From: UBA2357 sp041916775
Lineage (GTDB): Bacteria > Pseudomonadota > Gammaproteobacteria > Burkholderiales > Rhodocyclaceae
Assembly: GCA_041916775.1 (NCBI GenBank)
Contig: JAYRYZ010000008.1
Coordinates: 62,001-126,000 of the forward strand
DNA: 64,000 nucleotides
Reading direction: 5' to 3'
The notes below the pieces were generated by a model. The model searched no databases. It was not told the DNA's origin and saw only the letters and a program-made list of their open reading frames with translations. Both the position numbers and the translations under genes were made by a program. Below are positions 36,560-45,509 of this stretch, one piece after another; the first letter of the stretch is position 1; every line of letters starts with the position of its first letter.

Positions 36560-37039
36560 ATGTACCGCTTGCTGAGCCTCGTTGTCGCACTGGGTCTTGG
36601 CCCGATGGCCCCGGTGAATGCCGGTGATGACTACCTGACATACGTCAATGATCGCTACGGCTATCACATCGAATATCCGGCCGACTTCCTGCCCCAGGGG
36701 GTGGCGGACGCCGGCGACGGTCAGGTGTTCCTGTCGCCTGCGGGCGATGCCGAGCTGCGCGTGTTCGCCAGCGCCTGCCTGGAGGGCAGCAACGCGACGC
36801 CGGCCGAGGTCATCGCGAGCTACCGCGAGGCGGCGCGGGAAGGGCGCCTGAGCGTGAGCTACCGCCACGCGGGCCAGCGCTTCGCGGTGGTGTCCGGCCA
36901 TCGCGACGGGCGCATCTACTACGACAAGGTGTTCACGGTGGAGGGTTGGTGCACCCAGTTCCAGTTCACCTACGCGCGCGAACAGGCGGGCCGCTACGAC
37001 CGGGTGACGCGCCGCATCGCGGGTTCCTTCAGGCCGTAG
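36560..37039 (+). CDS. Secreted hypothetical protein
   Basis: A 159-residue protein with a signal peptide (MYRLLSLVVALGLGPMAPVNAG) and a compact mature domain beginning YLTYVNDRYGYHIEYPADF. Two cysteines (SACLEG, EGWCTQ) may form a periplasmic disulfide. GGGAGG precedes both a GTG at 36557 and the ATG at 36560. This type of small periplasmic protein is common but has no assigned function. Confidence 0.75.
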   Translation: MYRLLSLVVALGLGPMAPVNAGDDYLTYVNDRYGYHIEYPADFLPQGVADAGDGQVFLSPAGDAELRVFASACLEGSNATPAEVIASYREAAREGRLSVSYRHAGQRFAVVSGHRDGRIYYDKVFTVEGWCTQFQFTYAREQAGRYDRVTRRIAGSFRP

Positions 37040-37090
37040 CCGGGCATTCTGCGGAGGTTGCACCACCGGCCGCAACGCGCGGCCTGCGGG

Positions 37091-38278
37091 TCATACCGCG
37101 CGCAGGCGCTCGCAAGCCGCGGCCAGCGTGGCCTCGTTCTTGGCGAAGCAGAAACGCACCACGCGGTCGTCGTGCCCGTCCGCGAAGAAGGCCGACACCG
37201 GGATCGCCGCAACGCCGATCTCGCGCGTGAGCCGGGTCGCGAACGCGGTATCCGCTTCGTCGGAGATTGCCCCGTAGCGCGCGAGCTGGAAGTAGGTGCC
37301 GCGCGATGGCAGCAGCTCGAAGCGCGAGCCCTGCAGGCCGGCGCGGAAGAAGTCGCGCTTCGCCGCATAGAAGGCCGCCAGCGCCGCATGCCGCGAGGCA
37401 TCCTGCATGTAGTCCGCCAGCGCGAGCTGCACCGGGGTGTTCACCGTGAACACGTTGAACTGGTGCACCTTGCGGAACTCCGCCATCAGCGCGGTGGGCC
37501 CCACCACGTAGCCGACCTTCCAGCCGGTGATGTGGTAGGTCTTGCCGAAGCTCGACACGATCAGCGAGCGTGCCGCGAGCTCCGGGTGGCGCGCGCAGCT
37601 CTCGTGCCGCGCGCCATCGAACACGATGTGCTCGTAGACCTCGTCGGACACCACGACGATGCCTGTGTCGCGGGTCAGTGCGGCGAGCTCGGCCATGTCG
37701 GCCGCATCCCACACGGTGGCGGTGGGGTTGTGCGGCGAATTGATCATGATCATGCGCGTACGCGGCCCGATCGCGGCCCGTACCGCCGCCCAGTCGGGGC
37801 CGTATTCCGGCGCCTGCAGGCGCACGCGCACCACCTTGCCGCCCTGCAGCGTGATCGCCGGTACATAGGAGTCGTACACCGGTTCGAACACGATCACCTC
37901 GTCGCCCGGATGCACCAGCGCTGCCACCGCGGTGAACAGCGCCTGGGTGGCGCCGGCGGTGACGGTGATCTCGCTGTCGCGGTCGTAACGGGTGCCGTAC
38001 AGCGCCTCGACCTTGTCGGCGATCGCGCCGCGCAGCGCCTCGACGCCGGTCATCGGCGCGTACTGGTTGTGGCCTGCGCGCATCCAGTGGCCGACGCGCT
38101 CGAACAGGACATCGTCGGCGTTGAAGTCGGGGAAGCCCTGGCTGAGGTTGATCGCACCGTGCTCTTGCGCGAGGCGCGACATCACCGTGAAGATGGTCGT
38201 GCCCACGTCGGGCAGGCGCGATTGAACGGGCGCGGGGAAGGTGGGCATGCGTTTCACCGGTCGGTTGGGATCCGGCAT
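37091..38278 (-). CDS. Aminotransferase, YbdL/methionine aminotransferase type
   Basis: A 395-residue class I/II PLP aminotransferase. The PLP lysine is K246 in SSFGKTYHITGWKVGY, the cofactor aspartate/tyrosine pair is in VVSDEVYEHIVFD and the phosphate loop in TAGATQAL. The tyrosine-histidine after the lysine is the signature of YbdL/KAT-like enzymes, which prefer methionine, glutamine and aromatic amino acids. Two starts are possible (38278 and an ATG at 38248), neither with a strong ribosome binding site. It may take part in methionine salvage or aromatic amino-acid turnover. Confidence 0.88.
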   Translation of the reverse strand: MPDPNRPVKRMPTFPAPVQSRLPDVGTTIFTVMSRLAQEHGAINLSQGFPDFNADDVLFERVGHWMRAGHNQYAPMTGVEALRGAIADKVEALYGTRYDRDSEITVTAGATQALFTAVAALVHPGDEVIVFEPVYDSYVPAITLQGGKVVRVRLQAPEYGPDWAAVRAAIGPRTRMIMINSPHNPTATVWDAADMAELAALTRDTGIVVVSDEVYEHIVFDGARHESCARHPELAARSLIVSSFGKTYHITGWKVGYVVGPTALMAEFRKVHQFNVFTVNTPVQLALADYMQDASRHAALAAFYAAKRDFFRAGLQGSRFELLPSRGTYFQLARYGAISDEADTAFATRLTREIGVAAIPVSAFFADGHDDRVVRFCFAKNEATLAAACERLRAV

Positions 38279-38338
38279 TCTCGCAAAGCTTGGCGACGCC
38301 AGCCAGCTACACGCAGCTTCCGCGTCGGGGGTGGCGCC

Positions 38339-39652
38339 TCAGTCGCTTGCCGGTGCGCCGGCTTCATGGGCTGCAAGGCCCGCCAGGTTCAGCAGGCGTG
38401 TCCGGTCGGGCTGGGGAAGTGCGGCATTCGACCGCTCCAGCGCAAGCCGCGATTGCTGCAGGGCGGCCTCCCGCGTTTCCGCATCGCGCGAGCGCGCGAG
38501 TTCCAGCAGGCATTTTTGCAGGCGCAGCTGTATCTCCACCAAGCCTGCCCCGTCACGTGCCAGCAGCATGAAGGCATCCTCGAACAAGTCGGCCGTCCGC
38601 AGAGGCGGCACGTGCACGCGTGGATGGCGGGGTTCGTCGTGCCTGGCGGCGTCGGCACCTTTGGTCCACAGCCAGAGCAATCGGGCACTGCGACCGATGA
38701 CATCGATTGCAGTGCCTGCATCGTTGATGCCCGGCGACAGTGCGCGCGATGCGATCTCGCTGAGCACGATGAAGCCGAACCGCGGGTCCTGGTCGAAGCT
38801 GCGTGCCTCGCCGATCGAGAAATCTTCGCGCAATGCATCCCAGGGAATCGGATTGGCGTCCTCGTCCTGAAGTCGCTCATCCTCGCGAGGTCGCGCGAGC
38901 CACGCGAGCGGCGTTTCCGGGTGGACGAACGCGCCCGGCATGGCGTCGACGTAGACCACCAGGCCGGCTTCTTCACAGCAGGCAGCGAGAGATGGTATGT
39001 CGATGTGCTGCACATAGCCCGTCTCGGCGGCCTTGAGTGCTCGTGCGTGTCCGGGAATCTCCGCCGGAGTGCGGAGCGGTGTGCCGCCGAGGAAAGGGTT
39101 GTCGCGTCGTGCCTGCAGCGCCGCGCTGGTGGCTTGCTCGACCAGTGCGGTGGTTTCGCCGACCCGGCCGAGGCGGGTGAGGTGATCGATCCAGCGCAGC
39201 AGCGAGATCGTGATCATGATCAGCACCGCCACTGTGACGATGAACATCACCACGCGGCCGCGCGCCTCGTACATGCCGGTCTTGAGTGCGATGATGCCGA
39301 CCACGCTGAAGAGAAAGGCGCCGAGAAAGGTGGAAAGCACCGTCTGGGTGATCCTGTCCGCGATCAGCAGCGGTGTCGCACGCGGGGTGACGTTGCTCGT
39401 GGCTGCGCCATAGGCCGAGGTCATCACGCTGAGCGAAAACGTCGTGACCGCGAGCATGCTCGAAGCGATGATGTTGAGGAGGCTGTCGACAGCCTCGGCC
39501 CCGATCGAGGTTGGAAACTGCCAGGGGATGAAGCGTTCCGCGAGCATTGCGGCGACGGCCGCGACAACGCCCAGCATGCCCAGGGCTGATGCACGTAGCC
39601 AGAGTTTTCGTGTCAGTTGCATCAGCAGCCATTGCCAACGTCGCATCGTCAT
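38339..39652 (-). CDS. DUF2254 membrane protein
   Basis: A 437-residue protein with four hydrophobic segments in the first 160 residues and the family signature SAYGAATSNVTPRATPLLIADR between the second and third. The rest is a soluble domain that includes SPGINDAGTAIDVIG, also characteristic. The start at 39652 (MTMRRW) has AAGG upstream. Function is not established for DUF2254. Confidence 0.9.
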   Translation of the reverse strand: MTMRRWQWLLMQLTRKLWLRASALGMLGVVAAVAAMLAERFIPWQFPTSIGAEAVDSLLNIIASSMLAVTTFSLSVMTSAYGAATSNVTPRATPLLIADRITQTVLSTFLGAFLFSVVGIIALKTGMYEARGRVVMFIVTVAVLIMITISLLRWIDHLTRLGRVGETTALVEQATSAALQARRDNPFLGGTPLRTPAEIPGHARALKAAETGYVQHIDIPSLAACCEEAGLVVYVDAMPGAFVHPETPLAWLARPREDERLQDEDANPIPWDALREDFSIGEARSFDQDPRFGFIVLSEIASRALSPGINDAGTAIDVIGRSARLLWLWTKGADAARHDEPRHPRVHVPPLRTADLFEDAFMLLARDGAGLVEIQLRLQKCLLELARSRDAETREAALQQSRLALERSNAALPQPDRTRLLNLAGLAAHEAGAPASD

Positions 39653-39727
39653 TCCCGCCTTGGTCCTACCATGAACATCTCGGAATGGCACTGCACCCGT
39701 GTGGGGCTTCTCACACGACTCTGTGCC

Positions 39728-41338
39728 CTACGGCAGCCCGATCACCGCGCGGTCCTTGGGCCAGCGGATGCGGTATTCCGCACTGAAGGTCTGGCTCGCG
39801 CCCGCATCCAGTCGCTGCACCCAGGCGGCGACGCCGCTGCGGCCCTCCCAGTCCTTGTGGCTCACCGCCGGCTTGAAGGTCGTCGACACCTCGATCTTCT
39901 CGTCGCGGCTCACCGGGCTGGGCTCCAGCACCAGAAGGTCTACCGGTTTCTTGTGGAGATTGGTGACGGTGTAGGCGTCGGCGACCTGGCGTTCCGCGAG
40001 CTGGCCGATGAAGCCGCCACTGGCGTTCTTCGCGATCAGCGATTGCGCGCTCACCTTCACCTGCTCGTCGCGCCCGAACGCGAGCTCCAGCCCCTTGTGC
40101 CGGCTCGCGTCCCAGCGCCGGCTGCCGACGTAGGCGCCGTTGCGGTAGAGCTGCATCTCGCCTGCCGGCCACACGCCCTCCGGCAGCTCGGCGCGTGCCA
40201 TCAGGTAGGCCGCTTGCTCCAGGCGCGGCGACACCTGCACTTGCAGCTTCACCGGCAGATCCTGGCGGCTGAGCGAGACGCTGACCTTGCGCCCGTCCGC
40301 CGGAATCGACAGCGGGTTGGCGATGACGTACTCGGTGGCGAACTCGCCGTGGACCTCGGCAGCGTCGAACAGCGGCGCCTGCGGTTCCGACCCCGCGGCC
40401 GCCTTGCTGCGCATCATCGGCGCCGGGGCGGGCATCGCCTCCATGGCCGCCACCGGTGCGTCGGCGCGGCGTTCGGCCTGCAGCGTCACATCCCAGGGCT
40501 GCGGATCCGGGCCGCTCACGCGCTGGCGCGGCTGCCCGGTGGACAGGCGCAGCCTCACGCCACTCCAGTCCTCGCCGCTGCGCTGGGCGATCTGCGCCGT
40601 GCGCTCCAGCGCGACCGCGCCCTTGTCGCTGTCGAGCATCGCGCGGTAGGCCGGCCGCCAGCCGGCATCGGCGAGCTGGTAGAGGATGCGAACCTTGCCG
40701 TCGCGCGCTGCCGCCAGGCGGATCTGCAGGGTGCGCACCGCACTCACTGCCGGGCGCACCCGCTCGAGGTCGCTCTGCAGCGCCGCGAGCTCGCGTGCGA
40801 GCCCTTCTTTCTGCGCGTCGGCGGCGAGGATGCGCCGTTGTGCCTGGCTGCTGCTTTCACGCACTGCGGCCAGAAAGGCGGGCAGATCGGCGGGTAGCGT
40901 GGTGAGGCCGGCCGGGGGCAGGGCGTCGAGCACCTTGAGCTCCCTCTCCGCGGCCTGGCGATCCACATCCAGTGCCGCGATCCGCTCGCCCAAGACGCGC
41001 ACCGCGTCCTCCAGGCGCGCCTCTTCTGCGTTCAGCGGGCCGCTGCGGGCGCTGTCGCGCAGCGTGATCTCGCCGACGTCGATGCCGGGTTCGGCCTCGA
41101 CACGCAAGGTCTCGGCATCGAAGTTCGCCGGAACTCCGCGGATCTCCAGCAGCGCGTCACCTGCCCGCACCTGTGCTCCGCGCTCGACCAGCGCGCTGCC
41201 CGGGTACAGCACCACCGCCTCGATCGGCGCTGTGCTTGCAGCGGTCTGCGCCTGTGCTGCGGAGATGCACGCCAGAATTGCCACGCCGGCCAGCAGCACT
41301 CGGGGGGGAAGGGGCGCGAGTCGTTTCTGCGGGGACAT
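39728..41338 (-). CDS. DUF4139 (mucoidy inhibitor A-like) exported protein
   Basis: A 536-residue protein with a signal peptide (LLAGVAILACISAAQA). It has an N-terminal DUF4140-like beta domain (APIEAVVLYPGSALVERGA), a coiled-coil region (about 95-185) and a C-terminal DUF4139 beta domain (YQLADAGWRPAYRAML, then QDLPVKLQVQ). It is probably periplasmic. Proteins of this group were first noted for suppressing mucoidy, but the mechanism is unknown. It is the upstream partner of DUF2254 with a 75-base gap. Confidence 0.88.
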   Translation of the reverse strand: MSPQKRLAPLPPRVLLAGVAILACISAAQAQTAASTAPIEAVVLYPGSALVERGAQVRAGDALLEIRGVPANFDAETLRVEAEPGIDVGEITLRDSARSGPLNAEEARLEDAVRVLGERIAALDVDRQAAERELKVLDALPPAGLTTLPADLPAFLAAVRESSSQAQRRILAADAQKEGLARELAALQSDLERVRPAVSAVRTLQIRLAAARDGKVRILYQLADAGWRPAYRAMLDSDKGAVALERTAQIAQRSGEDWSGVRLRLSTGQPRQRVSGPDPQPWDVTLQAERRADAPVAAMEAMPAPAPMMRSKAAAGSEPQAPLFDAAEVHGEFATEYVIANPLSIPADGRKVSVSLSRQDLPVKLQVQVSPRLEQAAYLMARAELPEGVWPAGEMQLYRNGAYVGSRRWDASRHKGLELAFGRDEQVKVSAQSLIAKNASGGFIGQLAERQVADAYTVTNLHKKPVDLLVLEPSPVSRDEKIEVSTTFKPAVSHKDWEGRSGVAAWVQRLDAGASQTFSAEYRIRWPKDRAVIGLP

Positions 41339-41557
41339 GGCGATTCACTCGGCAAGGAAGGAAGATGCGCTCGATTATAGCCGGCTGAGTCCAGCGGCCC
41401 GGGTTGAGGCCAGCGGGGTGTTCGGGATGTCTGTTACCGCTGATGACCGCCCCTGGCGTATTGGCAGTGCAGAGTCGTCGTCGTGGCCGTACCGGAGCAA
41501 GATTACATATCACAGTCTGTTAATATTCCAGGCTTGCCGTCAGGAAGCCGCCTACAC

Positions 41558-42268
41558 ATGAAGATCGCCGACCCCAGTCAGACCCAGGTTTGCAACGAAG
41601 TCCAGCTGATGCTGGAGACCCTGCCGCTCGATGGCGCGGTGGTCGTCGAGCTCGGCTGCGGCAAGGCCGAGAAGACGCGCACGCTGGCCGAGCGTGGGCG
41701 CGTGCGGGAGCTTGTCGCGCTGGAGGTGGACGCGATCCAGCATGCGCGCAACCTGCAGATCACGGACCTGCCGCAGGTACGCTTCGTGCAAGGTGGCGCG
41801 GAGGCGATCCCCGCCGCGGATGGCAGCGCCGATATCGTCGTCATGCTGAAGTCGTTGCACCACGTGCCGGTCGCACTCATGGATCAGGCGCTCGCAGAGA
41901 TTGCCCGGGTGTTGCGTCCGGGTGGCGTGGCGTGGATCTCCGAGCCGGTGTTCGACGGCGACTTCAACGAGCTCATGCGCCTTTTCCATGACGAACAGCA
42001 GGTGCGCGAGGCCGCGTTCGCGGCGGTACGCCGCGCGGTCGACCGTGGCCTCCTGGCGCTGCAAGCGCAGCGCTTCTTCCGCACCCGCAGCCACTTCGAG
42101 GACTTCGCCGCCTTCGACCGGCGCATGATCCAGGTCACGCACACCCAGCACCGCCTCTCGGATGCGCTGTACGAGGCGGTACGTCAGCGCTTCGAGGCAC
42201 ACCTCACACCCGAAGGCGCCACCTTCTTTCCGCCGCAGCGGGTGGATGTACTGCGAAAGCCCGCTTGA
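41558..42268 (+). CDS. SAM-dependent methyltransferase, class I
   Basis: A 236-residue enzyme with the SAM-binding motif VVELGCGKAEKTRTLAE (about 26-42), the acidic LEVDAIQ, the post-I motif SADIVVMLKSLHHV and motif III VLRPGGVAWISEP. The start at 41558 (MKIADPSQ) has AGGAA about 13 bases upstream; a GTG at 41483 in frame would add a less plausible tail. It is divergent from the DUF4139 gene. Substrate unknown. Confidence 0.85.
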   Translation: MKIADPSQTQVCNEVQLMLETLPLDGAVVVELGCGKAEKTRTLAERGRVRELVALEVDAIQHARNLQITDLPQVRFVQGGAEAIPAADGSADIVVMLKSLHHVPVALMDQALAEIARVLRPGGVAWISEPVFDGDFNELMRLFHDEQQVREAAFAAVRRAVDRGLLALQAQRFFRTRSHFEDFAAFDRRMIQVTHTQHRLSDALYEAVRQRFEAHLTPEGATFFPPQRVDVLRKPA

Positions 42269-42441
42269 GCGGACTGCGCGGGTTCGCCAGATTGCCAATG
42301 GAATAGCACGGTTGATGTCGTATGGATGATGTATTTGACATCATTGGTGCGCACAAATGTTGCGTTTGGCATAATCCGGTCCCGGCTCGCGAGATTGCGA
42401 GCCATTTCCTCAGCATCGAACCTGCGCCCGGAGCCCATGCC

Positions 42442-42921
42442 ATGAACGAAGTCGAACTCGATACCCTGCTCGAGAAACACATCCGCGATATCTGTCCGAT
42501 CGGGTTCGCCGACAATGCGGACAACCACTGTGCGCATTTCGTCAGCCATGTCCTGGGGCTGAAGGTCGGCATCACATGCAGCGCGATGAAACGCGGTGAA
42601 GGCGAAGCGGCGTCGATTCGGGTTCAGGAGATCTTTCCCCACTGTCCGGAAGTCGGTAGCTGGGACACTTTGCCGGCCACCGTGCGCGCCGGACTGGTAT
42701 TCATCACCCGCTCGAGCAACGTGAACCTGGAAGGGAAATCGATGGTGAACGTCCCACGCAAGCATGTCGGCATCTTCAGCGGTGACCAGCGGAAGATCTG
42801 GCATTACTCGAACTCCAAGGACAAGGTGGTCTGCCAGACCCCCGAACAGTTTGCGCGCCACTACCCGGCGCCCGACAACGCGATGTTCTGGGGCACCTTT
42901 CCGCATGGGAGCCGGTCATGA
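42442..42921 (+). CDS. Cysteine-peptidase-like protein (candidate cell-wall amidase effector)
   Basis: A 159-residue protein without a signal peptide. Residues 25-38 (NADNHCAHFVSHVL) resemble the nucleophile helix of NlpC/P60- and CHAP-type cysteine peptidases, with C30 as candidate nucleophile. H108 in VPRKHVGIFSG is a likely base, followed by a strand with H121 (IWHYSNS). The start at 42442 has GGAG upstream. Its stop overlaps the start of a lipoprotein gene by four bases (ATGA). A small cytoplasmically made cysteine amidase followed by a coupled exported partner is the layout of type VI amidase effector-immunity pairs. No secretion genes are in the window, and the specific Tae family is not recognised, so this is inference. 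Confidence 0.6.
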   Translation: MNEVELDTLLEKHIRDICPIGFADNADNHCAHFVSHVLGLKVGITCSAMKRGEGEAASIRVQEIFPHCPEVGSWDTLPATVRAGLVFITRSSNVNLEGKSMVNVPRKHVGIFSGDQRKIWHYSNSKDKVVCQTPEQFARHYPAPDNAMFWGTFPHGSRS

Positions 42922-43394
42922 ATGCGTTCGCCAGATCCCTCGCACGCGGCTTGTGCCTGTCCGGATGTCTCGCGCTCGTTGCCTGCGCAGGCGTTGATCC
43001 CATCGTGTCGGCGCGCCCGCTTGTGCTGCCCGCGCCGGTAGCCGGTGGCGCACCGACGAACAAGGCGATCATCCACGCGGTGCTGCAAAGTGCAAACCTC
43101 CCCCTGGGTACCGATCCGTCCTGCAGCCATGTCGGCACCGAGCCCGGCGACGACACCATCGGCGCGTATCTGAGCGGCTTCCTGGCCGAACAGGGCGACC
43201 CGGAGATGCGCAACTCCATCCAGGTCACCACCATCGCCACCTCCGATGCGCGTGAAGGGCCGGTGTGGCAGGCGCGCATGCTGATCGCGCAGGAACACGG
43301 CGAAGTCGTGTGGCGCTGGGGCGTGGAGTTTCTCATCCGCCGCTCGGACCGGGCGGTGATCCGCGACAGCTTCCGCTGCGTCGGGGCCGGCTGA
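42918..43394 (+). CDS. Lipoprotein, coupled partner of the cysteine-peptidase-like protein
   Basis: A 158-residue lipoprotein with signal peptide and lipobox LVAC (lipidated C23). The mature part starts with a proline- and alanine-rich tether, then a compact domain with C-terminal EVVWRWGVEFLIRR. Two cysteines (PSCSH and SFRCVG) may pair. It overlaps the upstream gene by four bases, so the two proteins are made together. If the upstream product attacks peptidoglycan, this would be the natural periplasmic inhibitor; I do not recognise the family. Confidence 0.65.
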   Translation: MNAFARSLARGLCLSGCLALVACAGVDPIVSARPLVLPAPVAGGAPTNKAIIHAVLQSANLPLGTDPSCSHVGTEPGDDTIGAYLSGFLAEQGDPEMRNSIQVTTIATSDAREGPVWQARMLIAQEHGEVVWRWGVEFLIRRSDRAVIRDSFRCVGAG

Positions 43395-43421
43395 CGCAGC
43401 GGGCAAGGGACCGTGCGTCAG
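43391..43421. terminator. Hairpin spanning two convergent stop codons
   Basis: A perfect 8-bp inverted repeat (CTGACGCA / TGCGTCAG) with a 15-base loop. The left arm contains the lipoprotein stop codon and the right arm the stop codon of the DUF924 gene. Possible bidirectional terminator; no T-run. Confidence 0.4.
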
Positions 43422-43954
43422 AAGCTCGAGCCCGGTTCCTTCAGGAAGGCGAGCTCCTCGGCGCTGGAGTTGCGCCCGAGGATCGCGTTGCGATGCGGAT
43501 AGCGGCCGAAGCGGTCGATGATGGCCTTGTGGCGCAGCTCGAAGTCGTGGTTGTCGGCGGGCGCCCAGGTACGAAACAGGCGCTCGGCTTCGACATGGAT
43601 CCGCCGCGACTCGCTGTGCATGAAGGGCAGCAGCAGGAAGACGCGCTGCATCGGCTCGAGTGCCTCCAGCGCCCCGCCCGCGACCGCCTCCTGCGCCAGA
43701 ACCAGCGCCATGCCGTCCTGCGCGAAGGCGCGCGGCGTGTTGCGATGGATGTTGCGCGAGAACTGATCCAGCACGATCACCTCCGCCAAGCGGCCGCGCG
43801 CGCTGCTGCGCCAGCCCTGAAGTTCGCCCAGCGCAGCGCGCTCTAGCAAGGCCCCGAAGCGCTCGCCGAGCAGGGCGTCGAAAGCCGGATCGACCTTCCA
43901 CCACTTCTGCGGCTCGATCTCCTCGAACCAGAAACGCAGGATGTCGTTGTGCAT
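43418..43954 (-). CDS. DUF924 family protein
   Basis: A 178-residue helical protein with family hallmarks: the opening ILRFWFEEIEPQKWWKVDPAFD, then LDQFSRNIHRNTPRAFAQD and the C-terminal DRFGRYPHRNAILGR. The start at 43954 (MHNDILRF) has GGAGA upstream. DUF924 proteins are soluble, TPR-like in shape and common in proteobacteria; their role is not known. Confidence 0.9.
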   Translation of the reverse strand: MHNDILRFWFEEIEPQKWWKVDPAFDALLGERFGALLERAALGELQGWRSSARGRLAEVIVLDQFSRNIHRNTPRAFAQDGMALVLAQEAVAGGALEALEPMQRVFLLLPFMHSESRRIHVEAERLFRTWAPADNHDFELRHKAIIDRFGRYPHRNAILGRNSSAEELAFLKEPGSSF

Positions 43955-44238
43955 GGTCGTATCTCCGTGTGGGTTGAGTCGGAACGGGATTGGGCGCGCG
44001 CCCAATGCGACGGTCCTGCAAGATCGATCGCAGGCCGATGCAGCATGATGTCGAGTCCGAGAACATCTCGACTGTAGCGTGATCGCGGAAGCGCTTCTTG
44101 CCTGTTGGGCCGGTGATGGTGCCATTTCTCCACCGACAGCATCGAGGATGTGCGGTTCGCATGCGCAGAAATTCACAATGGATACGGTCTGACCTGTTCA
44201 AATCCGGGTCTATTGCAGACGACAATTTCACAAGATTC

Positions 44239-45213
44239 ATGAAACGATACAGGCGCAGATCCCGGCATGAGCCCGGGTTGATGGAATTCGCAGCGACCTC
44301 CGACTGGAAAGTTTCCGCAGGTATGGCGCTTGCGTGCGTGATTGCGGCAAGCGTCGTGATCCCCGCGTTGTTCGGCAGCAGCAGGATACTGGCCGGGGTG
44401 GTGCCGCTGTTGAGCATGGTGGGATGGCTTCTGGCCTTTGCCTTCGGGGGAATCTCGCTCGTGCGTTACCTGAAGAAGGCGCGCGATGCCGCGTCGGGAT
44501 CTGAACTTGGCGGGACGAGCGATCGTGGTAGAGCCGGGGCGGTCGAGGTGCCGTCAACGCAGTCGGAACTCAGTGACGTGGACAAGGCGCTGGCGGTGAA
44601 GACTTTCGCACCGCGTCAGGATGCCGAGGAAGAGGCACCTTTGCCGCCAGTACCGGAGATGTGGTCGCGTGAGGTCATCGACCGCATGGAGTGGAAGCGG
44701 TTTGAAGATCTCTGTTGCGCGTTCTATCGGGTGAAGGGTATTCGCGCAGAGACCACCCGTCTGGGAGCAGATGGCGGCGTCGACATCCGTCTTTACCAGG
44801 ACGAACACGATCCGCAGCGCTGCACCGCCATCGTCCAGTGCAAGGCCTGGAACCAGCAGGTAGGAGTGAAGCCGGTGCGCGAGTTGCGTGGGGTGATGGC
44901 GCACGAGAAGGTGGAGAAGGCCTTCTTCATGGCGCCAAACGGCTTTACCCGGGATGCGACTGATTTTGCGGCGGCGAATCGAATCACGCTTCTGGATGGC
45001 CGCTTGTTTCTCGCCATGCTCCAGCGCCTGCCTGAAGCACCGCGGCTGGAGTTGCTTTCCTTTGCGACCGAAGGCGATTGGACGACCCCGACATGTCCGG
45101 CGTGCGGAGCCAAGCTCAGGGCCCGCGAAGGCAAGCGGGGCCGATTCTGGGGTTGCGTCGATTTCCCTCGGTGCCGTGGAATGTTGCCCATGCGTGCGAC
45201 GGCGGAGGTGTGA
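44239..45213 (+). CDS. Membrane-anchored Mrr-like nuclease with topoisomerase-type zinc finger
   Basis: A 324-residue protein. Two hydrophobic segments (about 25-46 and 50-77) are followed by an acidic linker, then an Mrr-type restriction endonuclease fold (about 145-265) with the catalytic pattern D182 in GADGGVDIRL and Q200-x-K202 in IVQCKAW. A C-terminal zinc finger (C286, C289, C306, C312: CPACGAKL...RFWGCVDFPRC) matches the topoisomerase I C4 finger. It would tether a DNA-cutting or DNA-binding domain to the membrane. The ribosome binding site is weak. It may act in DNA restriction or repair; no methylase is nearby. Confidence 0.85.
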   Translation: MKRYRRRSRHEPGLMEFAATSDWKVSAGMALACVIAASVVIPALFGSSRILAGVVPLLSMVGWLLAFAFGGISLVRYLKKARDAASGSELGGTSDRGRAGAVEVPSTQSELSDVDKALAVKTFAPRQDAEEEAPLPPVPEMWSREVIDRMEWKRFEDLCCAFYRVKGIRAETTRLGADGGVDIRLYQDEHDPQRCTAIVQCKAWNQQVGVKPVRELRGVMAHEKVEKAFFMAPNGFTRDATDFAAANRITLLDGRLFLAMLQRLPEAPRLELLSFATEGDWTTPTCPACGAKLRAREGKRGRFWGCVDFPRCRGMLPMRATAEV

Positions 45214-45401
45214 TTGCACAGGGCTGCGAGCGCCTCACGAGGCACTGGAGCGCTTTTTCAGGGTGGGGTTTTGTATTGTCTTCATCGGGTTGAATCACAA
45301 GCGCCGCGTGGCCCTGTGCGGAATCACCAAATTTTTCATATTTGCGCAAATCCCAGCCCCCTGAGTTAGCATTCCGCTGTTTTCCGGCGCAGGGATCAGC
45401 G

Positions 45402-45509
45402 ATGAAGGGCATCGTATTCACCGAGTTTCTCGAGATGGTCGAGATTCGTCGCGAGGCGCTGGGCGAGGGTGCTCAGCGTTGCGAGCGCTTCATCCTCACC
45501 CGTTCATGA
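45402..45509 (+). pseudogene. Truncated H-NOX (heme NO-binding) gene
   Basis: A 35-codon frame whose first 14 residues, MKGIVFTEFLEMVE, are the characteristic opening of H-NOX proteins, normally about 180 residues long. The remaining residues do not continue the family: the distal pocket, proximal histidine and YxSxR heme-binding motif are all missing. AGGGATCAGCG precedes the ATG. The frame ends with TGA overlapping the kinase start (ATGA at 45506-45509). An internal deletion of about 150 codons that kept the two ends and the translational coupling would explain it. H-NOX genes usually precede a hybrid kinase that begins as this one does. Confidence 0.75.

Noticed and set aside
42322..42441. 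N-terminal extension of the cysteine-peptidase-like protein
   Set aside because: The extra 40 residues lie in AT-rich intergenic DNA and have no ribosome binding site; ATG 42442 has GGAG.
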